64,000 bases of DNA, taken from the NCBI RefSeq assembly GCF_036178845.1, contig NZ_CP108070.1, positions 7,936,001-8,000,000 of the forward strand, given 5' to 3'. Origin of the DNA: Streptomyces sp. NBC_00271 (GTDB lineage: Bacteria; Actinomycetota; Actinomycetes; Streptomycetales; Streptomycetaceae). The position numbers were made by a program, and so were the translations under genes. Every line of letters starts with the position of its first letter. Position 1 is the stretch's first letter. The notes beneath the pieces are model-generated. The model saw only the letters and a list, made by a program, of their open reading frames with translations. It was not told the origin of the DNA and did no database searches. Positions 35,393 to 42,284 of the stretch are shown here, piece by piece.

Positions 35393-37065
35393 ATCCTTAC
35401 GAGTACGCAGCCACCCACGGCCCCCGCGCCGGCGACCGCGTCCGCCTCGGTGACTCAGGGCTGACCATCCGCGTCGAGTCCGACGCCCAGCGCTACGGCG
35501 ACGAGTTCCTCGCCGGCTTCGGCAAGACCGCCCGCGACGGACTGCACCTCAAGGCCGCCGCCGTCCGCGAGACCTGCGACGTCGTCATCAGCAACGTCGT
35601 GGTGATCGACGCGGCCCAGGGGATCCGCAAGGTCTCCATCGGCATCCGCGAGGGGCGGATCTGCTCGATCGGGCGGGCCGGGAACCCCGACACCCTCGAC
35701 GGGGTCGACGTGGTGGTGGGTACGGGGACGTCGATCGTCTCGGGCGAGGGACTGATCGCCACCGCCGGAGCCGTCGACACCCATGTGCACCTGCTGTCGC
35801 CGCGCATCATGGAGGCCTCGCTCGCCTCCGGCGTCACCACGATCATCGGCCAGGAGTTCGGGCCGGTGTGGGGCGTCGGAGTCAACTCGCCCTGGGCGCT
35901 GCGCCACGCCTTCAACGCCTTCGACGCCTGGCCGGTCAACATCGGCTTCCTGGGCCGGGGTTCGTCCTCTGACGCCGCCCCCCTCGTCGAGGCCCTGGCC
36001 GAGGGCGGCGCGAGCGGCTTCAAGGTGCACGAGGACATGGGCGCCCACACCCGCGCCCTCGACACCGCGCTGCGCGTCGCTGAGGAGCACGACGTCCAGG
36101 TCGCCCTGCACAGCGACGGGCTGAACGAATGCCTGTCGGTCGAGGACACCCTGCGCGTCCTCGAAGGCCGGACCATCCACGCCTTCCACATCGAGGGCTG
36201 CGGCGGCGGTCACGTGCCGAACGTCCTGAAGATGGCGGGGGTCCCGAACGTCATCGGCTCGTCCACCAACCCCACCCTGCCTTTCGGCCGGGACGCGGTC
36301 GCCGAGCACTACGGCATGATCGTCTCCGTCCACGACCTGAAGACCGACCTGCCCGGCGACGCGGCCATGGCCCGCGACCGGATCCGCGCCGGGACCATGG
36401 GCGCCGAGGACGTGCTGCACGACCTGGGCGCGATCGGGATCACCTCCTCGGACGCGCAAGGCATGGGACGCGCGGGCGAGACCGTACGCCGCACCTTCGC
36501 GATGGCCGGAAAGATGAAGGCCGAGCGCGGCGCCCCGGCGGACGTGGACCACGACAACGAGCGCGTCCTGCGCTACATGGCCAAGCTCACCATCAACCCG
36601 GCCATCGCGCACGGGCTCGCCCACGAGGTCGGCTCGATCGAGGTCGGCAAGCTCGCCGACATCGTCCTGTGGCGCCCGGAGTTCTTCGGCGCCAAGCCGC
36701 AACTCGTCCTCAAGTCCGGCTTCCCGGCGTACGGCGTCGTCGGCGACCCGAACGCCGCCACCGACACCTGCGAACCCCTCGTCCTGGGACCGCAGTTCGG
36801 GGCGCACGGCGCGACGCCCGCCGAGATCTCGGTCGCCTTCGTCGCCCAGGCCGCGCTCGACCAGGGCAACGACCTCATGCCGACGCGCCGGCGCCGGGTC
36901 GCCGTGCGCGGCACCCGCGGGATCGGCCCCGCCGACCTGCGCCTCAACTCCCGTACCGGATCCGTCGACGTCGACCAGCGCACCGGCCTGGTCACCCTCG
37001 ACGGCGACCCGCTGCGCTCCGAGCCCGCCGATTCGGTCTCCCTCAACCGCCTCTACTTCCTGTGA
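35389..37065 (+). CDS. urease alpha-like amidohydrolase with altered flap
   Basis: A 558-aa UreC homologue. The di-nickel ligands are all present: DTHVHLLSP, the carbamylated Lys and neighbours in GFKVHEDMGA, VALHSDGLNE, HIEGCGGGHVP and the Asp in TSSDAQGMGR. The mobile flap differs. Canonical MVCHHLD reads VSVHDLK (His codon at 36331), so the flap Cys is replaced by Val while the catalytic His stays. The Ala in SDSQAMGR is Gly here, and the GGGTGPAAGTHATT segment is shortened to GQEFGPVWGVG. I infer an active metal hydrolase with a remodelled pocket, perhaps for a substituted urea. It overlaps the next gene by one base (TGATG). Confidence 0.9.
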   Translation: MNPYEYAATHGPRAGDRVRLGDSGLTIRVESDAQRYGDEFLAGFGKTARDGLHLKAAAVRETCDVVISNVVVIDAAQGIRKVSIGIREGRICSIGRAGNPDTLDGVDVVVGTGTSIVSGEGLIATAGAVDTHVHLLSPRIMEASLASGVTTIIGQEFGPVWGVGVNSPWALRHAFNAFDAWPVNIGFLGRGSSSDAAPLVEALAEGGASGFKVHEDMGAHTRALDTALRVAEEHDVQVALHSDGLNECLSVEDTLRVLEGRTIHAFHIEGCGGGHVPNVLKMAGVPNVIGSSTNPTLPFGRDAVAEHYGMIVSVHDLKTDLPGDAAMARDRIRAGTMGAEDVLHDLGAIGITSSDAQGMGRAGETVRRTFAMAGKMKAERGAPADVDHDNERVLRYMAKLTINPAIAHGLAHEVGSIEVGKLADIVLWRPEFFGAKPQLVLKSGFPAYGVVGDPNAATDTCEPLVLGPQFGAHGATPAEISVAFVAQAALDQGNDLMPTRRRRVAVRGTRGIGPADLRLNSRTGSVDVDQRTGLVTLDGDPLRSEPADSVSLNRLYFL

Positions 37066-38117
37066 TGAAGGTGCACGTCATGACCCCTGCCGCCGACGGT
37101 TTCCGGATGCCCGCCGAGTGGACCCCGCACGAGCGCACCTGGATGGCGTGGCCGGGCCCCAACCCCACCTTCGACAACCCCGGCGACCTCGCCGAGGCGC
37201 GCGAGGCCTGGGCGGCGGTGGCGCGCGCGATCCGCCGGTTCGAACCGGTGACGGTCGTGTGCGGGCCGGGCCAGTCGCAGGCGGCCCGGGCGCTGTTCGG
37301 CCCGGACGTCGACACCGTCGAACGCGAACTCGACGACGCCTGGATGCGTGACATCGGCCCCACCTTCCTCACCAACGGGAAGGGCGAACTGGCCGCCGTG
37401 GACTGGACGTTCAACGGCTGGGGCGAGCAGGACTGGGCCCGCTGGGAGCACGACGCCAAGATCGGCGCGTATGTCGCGGACCTCGCGGGGGCGAAGACGT
37501 ACGCCTCGAAGCTGGTCAACGAGGGCGGTGCGATCCACGTCGACGGCGAGGGAACCGTGCTCCTGACCGAGACCGTGCAGCTCGGCGCCGAGCGCAACCC
37601 CGACTGGACGCGCGAGCAGGTGGAGGCGGAGATCCACGCCCACCTGGGCACCCGCAAGGCGATCTGGCTGCCGCGCGGGCTGACCGGCGACTACCCCCCG
37701 TACGGCTTCGGCACGCTCGGCCATGTCGACATCGTGGCCGCCTTCGCCCGCCCCGGAGTCGTGGTCGCGCACTCCCAGCCGGACCCGGCGCACCCCGACC
37801 ACGAGGTGACCAAGGAGGTCATCGGCCTGCTCAAGGCCGCGACCGACGCGCGCGGGCGCCGCCTGGAGGTCGTCGAGGTCCAGGCCCCGACGATCCTGGA
37901 GGCCGACGGTCACTGGGCCGACTACTCCTACATCAACCACTACCTCTGCAACGGCGGCGTGGTCCTGTGCGGCTTCGACGACCCGCGCGACGAGCTCGCG
38001 GCCGGCATCTTCCGACGGCTCTTCCCCGAGCGGACGGTGACACTGGTGGACGCACGTACGATCTTTGCCGGAGGCGGTGGCATCCACTGCATCACCCAGC
38101 AGCAGCCGAGGATCTGA
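37065..38117 (+). CDS. aguA: agmatine deiminase
   Basis: A 350-aa guanidino-group hydrolase of the PAD_porph family converting agmatine to N-carbamoylputrescine and ammonia. Motifs are FRMPAEWTPHERTWMAWP at the N-terminus, DDAWMRDIGPTFL, NEGGAIHVDGEG, the catalytic His in FGTLGHVDIV, and the catalytic Cys in GGGGIHCITQQQP at the C-terminus. ATG 37065 shares a base with the ureC stop; ATG 37080 is an alternative. No N-carbamoylputrescine amidase (aguB) is adjacent; a urease-like enzyme occupies that place. Confidence 0.95.
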   Translation: MKVHVMTPAADGFRMPAEWTPHERTWMAWPGPNPTFDNPGDLAEAREAWAAVARAIRRFEPVTVVCGPGQSQAARALFGPDVDTVERELDDAWMRDIGPTFLTNGKGELAAVDWTFNGWGEQDWARWEHDAKIGAYVADLAGAKTYASKLVNEGGAIHVDGEGTVLLTETVQLGAERNPDWTREQVEAEIHAHLGTRKAIWLPRGLTGDYPPYGFGTLGHVDIVAAFARPGVVVAHSQPDPAHPDHEVTKEVIGLLKAATDARGRRLEVVEVQAPTILEADGHWADYSYINHYLCNGGVVLCGFDDPRDELAAGIFRRLFPERTVTLVDARTIFAGGGGIHCITQQQPRI

Positions 38118-38131
38118 ACCAGGAGTCGCAC

Positions 38132-38734
38132 GTGGCAGGGGACAGCACGCCGCGGAGGAAGAACGCGCCTCCGCGCGAGGACGTGCTGGCCGCCGCCATG
38201 GACATGATCGCCGAGCGTGGTCTGGAGAAGCTCACCATGGCGGCGCTCGGCCGCGAGGTCGGCATGAGCAGCGGTCATCTCCTCTACTACTTCCACTCCA
38301 AGGACGAGCTGCTGTTGCAGACCCTGGAGTGGAGCGAGGGGCGGCTCGGCGCCGAGCGCGGCCGGTTGCTCGCCGCCCGGGGCACCGCCCGTGAGCGGCT
38401 CGACGCGTACGTCGACCTGTACGTCCCCGACGGCCACCGCGACCCGCACTGGACGCTCTGGCTGGAGGTCTGGAACCGCTCGCAGAACGCCGACGACGCC
38501 GCCCGCGAGCGGCAGGTCGCCATCGAGGGCGCCTGGCACCGCGACCTGGTCGCGCTGATCGCCGAGGGTGTCTCGCGCGGCGAGTTCCGGCCCGTCGACC
38601 CGGACCGCTGCGCCGCCCGGCTGCGGGCCCTGCTCGACGGCTTCTCCATCCATGTGGCGATCGGACTGCGCGGCACGGACAGAGAGCGGATCCTGCGCCA
38701 CGTAAGGGAGTTTCTGGACGAATCCCTGAGCTGA
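38132..38734 (+). CDS. TetR-family regulator of the agmatine/urease-like operon
   Basis: A 200-aa repressor from GTG 38132, with CAGGAG seven bases before it. The helix-turn-helix is visible (GLEKLTMAALGREVG, MSSGHLLYYFHSKDELL), as is a BetI-like C-terminal domain (RCAARLRALLDGFSIHVAIG). It follows agmatine deiminase by 14 bp, so it is the last gene of the operon. It probably represses it through the TTTAGAG/CTCTAAA palindrome upstream of ureAB (inference). Confidence 0.9.
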   Translation: MAGDSTPRRKNAPPREDVLAAAMDMIAERGLEKLTMAALGREVGMSSGHLLYYFHSKDELLLQTLEWSEGRLGAERGRLLAARGTARERLDAYVDLYVPDGHRDPHWTLWLEVWNRSQNADDAARERQVAIEGAWHRDLVALIAEGVSRGEFRPVDPDRCAARLRALLDGFSIHVAIGLRGTDRERILRHVREFLDESLS

Positions 38735-38821
38735 CCGTCACTCGGCCGAACGTGATGAACGCAATGAACAAAACGTGAGGCGCCCTTGTCTCGGCAGTGA
38801 TCAGCGGGCACGTTACGGCTC

Positions 38822-40141
38822 ATGGCACTCACGGGACGAGAGCACTGGAAGAAGATCTGGGTCGGCTCGGCGGGCAACATGGTGGAGTGGTTCGACTGGT
38901 TCGTGTACGCGAGCTTCGCCACCTACTTCGCCGGAGCCTTCTTCCCCGACGACAACCCCACCGCCCAGCTCATGAACACCGCGGGCATCTTCGCGGTCGG
39001 CTTCTTCATGCGCCCGGTCGGCGGCTGGCTGCTCGGCCGGATCGCCGACCGCAGAGGCCGCAAGACCGCCCTGACGCTGACCGTCACCCTGATGTCGCTG
39101 TCGGCGCTCCTCATCGCCTTCGCACCGACCTACGCGGTGGCGGGCTACGGCGGCGCCGTCGTCCTGCTCGTCGCCCGCCTGCTGCAAGGGCTCTCGGTGG
39201 GCGGCGAGTACGCGGCCAGCGCCACCTACCTCACCGAGGCCTCCGCCCCCGAGCGGCGCGGATTCGCCTCCAGCTTCCAGTACGTGTCGATGACCGCAGG
39301 GCAGATCCTCGGCCTCGGCCTGCAGATCATCCTCCAGCGCACCCTGTCCGACGACGCGCTGCACAGCTGGGGCTGGCGCATCCCCTTCATCGTGGGCGCG
39401 CTCGGCGCCGCCGTCGTCTTCTATCTGCGGCGCACGATGCTGGAGACCGAGGTGTACGAGGAGGCCGCGTCCGGCGAGGAGCGGGGCACGATGCGCGCGC
39501 TGTGGCAGCACCGGAGGGAGGCCTTCCTGGTCATCGCGCTCACGATGGGCGGCACGGTCGCCTACTACACGTACACCACCTACCTGACGAAGTACCTCTC
39601 CAACTCGGCGGGCCTGCCCAAGGAGACCGCGACCCTCGTCTCCTTCACCGCGCTGATCGTCTTCGCCTGTCTCCAGCCGCTCGCGGGACGCCTCTCCGAC
39701 CGTGTCGGTCGCCGGCCGCTGCTCATCACCTTCGCGGTGGGCTCGACGCTGCTGACGGTCCCGATCATGACGATGCTGGGGCACGTGGGCAGCTTCTGGC
39801 CCGCCCTCGGCCTGGCCCTGCTGGCCCTGGTGGTGGTCACCGGCTACACCTCCATCAACGCCTGTGTGAAGGCGGAGCTGTTCCCGACCGGCGTCCGCGC
39901 GCTGGGTGTCGCCCTCCCGTACGCCATCGCCAACGCCCTCTTCGGCGGTACGGCCGAATACGTCGCCCTGTGGTTCAAGGACGCGGGCATCGAGTCCGGC
40001 TTCTCCTGGTACGTGGCGGGGTGCGCGGCGGTGTCGCTGGTGGTCTACGTCACCATGCGGGAGACCCGCGACCTGGATCTCAACCGGGTCGGCACCGGCC
40101 GGGAACCCTCCTCGGAGCCCAAGGCGCGGCTCGCATCCTGA
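38822..40141 (+). CDS. MFS transporter, metabolite:H+ symporter (MHS) family
   Basis: A 439-aa permease with twelve predicted helices. SAGNMVEWFDWFVYASF at the N-terminus and LGRIADRRGRKTAL (motif A) are hallmarks of the MHS group, which takes up carboxylates, alpha-ketoglutarate, proline/betaine and similar metabolites. RLLQGLSVGGEYAASATYLTE is also typical. It lies 87 bp after the tetR gene in the same direction, so it may join that operon or be independent. A long hairpin follows the stop. Confidence 0.9.
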   Translation: MALTGREHWKKIWVGSAGNMVEWFDWFVYASFATYFAGAFFPDDNPTAQLMNTAGIFAVGFFMRPVGGWLLGRIADRRGRKTALTLTVTLMSLSALLIAFAPTYAVAGYGGAVVLLVARLLQGLSVGGEYAASATYLTEASAPERRGFASSFQYVSMTAGQILGLGLQIILQRTLSDDALHSWGWRIPFIVGALGAAVVFYLRRTMLETEVYEEAASGEERGTMRALWQHRREAFLVIALTMGGTVAYYTYTTYLTKYLSNSAGLPKETATLVSFTALIVFACLQPLAGRLSDRVGRRPLLITFAVGSTLLTVPIMTMLGHVGSFWPALGLALLALVVVTGYTSINACVKAELFPTGVRALGVALPYAIANALFGGTAEYVALWFKDAGIESGFSWYVAGCAAVSLVVYVTMRETRDLDLNRVGTGREPSSEPKARLAS

Positions 40142-40151
40142 GACAACCCGT

Positions 40152-40190
40152 GAGCACGGGGGCGGTATGTGCCAGACTGCCCCCGTGCTC
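40152..40190 (+). terminator. hairpin between the MHS transporter and the cimA leader
   Basis: A perfect 12-bp stem, GAGCACGGGGGC (40152-40163) with GCCCCCGTGCTC (40179-40190), has a 15-base loop. It most likely ends the transporter transcript and has no T-run. Confidence 0.7.
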
Positions 40191-40199
40191 TCGTTCGCC

Positions 40200-40235
40200 A
40201 TGATTATTGGCAGCAGGCGCGCCGGTCCGCAGTGA
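40200..40235 (+). CDS. cimA leader peptide with Ile-Ile (attenuator)
   Basis: An 11-codon ORF reads MIIGSRRAGPQ and stops at 40233-40235. The two Ile codons are both ATT, rare in Streptomyces. A clear hairpin (CCGCC-A-CGTAC / GTACG-GGCGG, 40236-40262) begins right after the stop, and an intrinsic terminator (40291-40321) follows, before cimA. In-frame starts upstream (GTG 40185, ATG 40167) would lengthen the peptide but keep the Ile pair. No strong ribosome site precedes ATG 40200, which is the weak point. Confidence 0.65.
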   Translation: MIIGSRRAGPQ

Positions 40236-40262
40236 CCGCCACGTACCACCACGTACGGGCGG
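40236..40262 (+). promoter_or_regulatory. pause/anti-terminator hairpin candidate
   Basis: The stem CCGCC/GGCGG plus CGTAC/GTACG with loop CACCAC lies between the Ile leader stop and the terminator. This is the position of the pause hairpin in classic attenuators. Confidence 0.5.
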
Positions 40263-40290
40263 ACATCGTCGTCCTCGACCCGCGCGCAGA

Positions 40291-40321
40291 CCTCTCGCAC
40301 CCGCGAGAGGTTTTTCGTTTT
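40291..40321 (+). terminator. cimA attenuator terminator
   Basis: CCTCTCGC (40291-40298) pairs with GCGAGAGG (40303-40310) around a four-base loop. TTTTTCGTTTT follows (40311-40321). It stands about 100 bases upstream of cimA and downstream of the Ile leader. Confidence 0.9.
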
Positions 40322-40425
40322 CCTGGCCCACCTCAAGCCGGGAAGGGAGCGCGAGGGATCATTGGAGGACGGTGGAGCCGGTCATTCCGGTACAGACCGA
40401 GATCCAACATCAGGAGCCGAACACC

Positions 40426-42030
40426 ATGACCGAAACCAGCGAGCTCGACGATTCTTTCCACGTCTTCGACACGACCCTGCGCGACGGCGCGCAGCGTGAG
40501 GGCATCAACCTCACCGTGGCGGACAAGCTGGCCATCGCACGGCACCTGGACGACTTCGGCGTGGGCTTCATCGAGGGCGGCTGGCCCGGCGCCAACCCGC
40601 GCGACACCGAGTTCTTCGCCCGCGCCCAGCAGGAGATCGACTTCAAGCACGCCGAGCTGGTCGCGTTCGGCGCCACCCGCCGCGCGGGCGGCAAGGCGAG
40701 CGAGGACCCGCAGGTCAAGGCCCTTCTCGACTCCGGCGCCCAGGTGATCACCCTGGTCGCCAAGTCCCACGACCGCCACGTCGAACTCGCACTGCGCACC
40801 ACCCTCGACGAAAACCTGGAGATGGTCCGCGACACGGTCTCCCACCTGTGCGCGCAAGGCCGCCGGGTCTTCGTCGACTGCGAGCACTTCTTCGACGGCT
40901 ACCGCGCGAACCCCGAGTACGCGAAGGCGGTCGTCCGCGCGGCCTGGGAGGCGGGCGCCGACGTCGTCATCCTCTGCGACACCAACGGCGGCATGCTCCC
41001 CGCCCAGGTCCAGGCGGTCGTCGCCACGGTCCTCGCCGACACCGGCGCCCGGCTCGGCATGCACGCGCAGGACGACACGGGTTGCGCGGTCGCCAACACC
41101 CTGGCCGCCGTCGACGCGGGCGCGACCCACGTCCAGTGCACCGCGAACGGCTACGGCGAACGGGTCGGCAACTCGAACCTGTTCCCGGTCGTGGCCGCCC
41201 TGGAACTGAAGTACGGCAAGAAGGTCCTCCCCGACGGCGCCCTGCGCGAGATGACCCGCATCTCGCACGCGATCGCCGAGGTCGTCAACCTCACCCCCTC
41301 CACGCACCAGCCGTACGTCGGCGTCTCGGCCTTCGCCCACAAGGCGGGCCTGCACGCTTCCGCGATCAAGGTCGACCCGGATCTCTACCAGCACATCGAC
41401 CCCGAGCAGGTCGGCAACACCATGCGGATGCTGGTCTCCGACATGGCGGGCCGCGCGTCGATCGAGCTCAAGGGCAAGGAACTCGGCATCGACCTCGGCG
41501 ACGACCGCGAGCTGGTGGGCCGCGTCGTGGAGCGCGTCAAGGAACGCGAACTCAAGGGCTACACGTACGAGGCGGCGGACGCCTCCTTCGAACTCCTGCT
41601 TCGCGAGGAGGCGGAGGGACGGGCCCGCACGTACTTCCAGGTCGAGTCCTGGCGCGCGATCGTCGAGGACCGTCCCGACGGCACCCACGCCAACGAAGCC
41701 ACCGTCAAACTCTTCGCCAAGGGCGAGCGCATCGTCGCCACGGCGGAGGGCAACGGTCCGGTGAACGCCCTCGACCGCGCCCTGCGGGTCGCCCTCGAAA
41801 AGATCTACCCCCAGCTCGCCAAGCTGGAGCTCGTGGACTACAAGGTCCGCATCCTCGAAGGCAAGCACGGCACCCAGTCCACCACCCGCGTCCTCATCTC
41901 CACGTCCGACGGCGCGGGGGAGTGGTCCACGGTGGGCGTGGCGGAGAACGTGATCGCGGCGTCCTGGCAGGCACTGGAGGACGCGTACACGTACGGCCTG
42001 CTGCGCGCAGGCGTAGAACCGGCGGAGTAG
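40426..42030 (+). CDS. cimA: (R)-citramalate synthase
   Basis: This DRE-TIM metallolyase condenses pyruvate and acetyl-CoA to citramalate, giving 2-ketobutyrate for isoleucine without threonine. It has 534 residues, the CimA/LeuA2 length. The N-terminal FDTTLRDGAQREGINLT holds the metal and catalytic residues, with GARLGMHAQDDTGCAVANT and TANGYGERVGN in the barrel. A C-terminal LeuA allosteric domain (about residues 400-534) should bind isoleucine. Close homologues of the same fold include 2-isopropylmalate and homocitrate synthases; the Ile leader peptide supports the citramalate assignment. Confidence 0.93.
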   Translation: MTETSELDDSFHVFDTTLRDGAQREGINLTVADKLAIARHLDDFGVGFIEGGWPGANPRDTEFFARAQQEIDFKHAELVAFGATRRAGGKASEDPQVKALLDSGAQVITLVAKSHDRHVELALRTTLDENLEMVRDTVSHLCAQGRRVFVDCEHFFDGYRANPEYAKAVVRAAWEAGADVVILCDTNGGMLPAQVQAVVATVLADTGARLGMHAQDDTGCAVANTLAAVDAGATHVQCTANGYGERVGNSNLFPVVAALELKYGKKVLPDGALREMTRISHAIAEVVNLTPSTHQPYVGVSAFAHKAGLHASAIKVDPDLYQHIDPEQVGNTMRMLVSDMAGRASIELKGKELGIDLGDDRELVGRVVERVKERELKGYTYEAADASFELLLREEAEGRARTYFQVESWRAIVEDRPDGTHANEATVKLFAKGERIVATAEGNGPVNALDRALRVALEKIYPQLAKLELVDYKVRILEGKHGTQSTTRVLISTSDGAGEWSTVGVAENVIAASWQALEDAYTYGLLRAGVEPAE

Positions 42031-42050
42031 CCGCCCGCGCCCGCTCAGCT

Positions 42051-42089
42051 CCCCGCCCACCCGATTCGTTTGTCTGCGGGTGGGCGGGG
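42051..42089 (+). terminator. terminator after cimA
   Basis: A 12-bp stem CCCCGCCCACCC (42051-42062) with GGGTGGGCGGGG (42078-42089) lies 20 bases after the stop. Confidence 0.8.
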
Positions 42090-42095
42090 GCTGGT

Positions 42096-42270
42096 CGCGC
42101 AGTTCCCCGCGCCCCTGAGGCGGCGCTGCGCGCATCTTTCAGCCCGTCCGGCGTTTGAGGACGAGCCCTTCGGGCGATGCGGGGGTCCAGGGGGCGCAGC
42201 GCCCCTGACGGGGTTGAAGGGGCGGAGCCCCCGGGGGATGGGACGGGTAGGGGCGGCGGGGGCGAGAAAA
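42096..42270 (+). repeat. cluster of dispersed intergenic repeats
   Basis: The cimA-GH30 spacer contains three elements found elsewhere in the window. One is an inverted copy of the 89-bp array core (42096-42116). The second is the GTCCGGCGTTTGAGGAC motif (about 42143-42160). The third is the family A block around GATGGGACGGGTAGGGGC (about 42236-42267). Several GGGGGC/GCCCCC hairpins lie between them. Confidence 0.7.
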
Positions 42271-42284
42271 GAGGGCGAGCCCCG

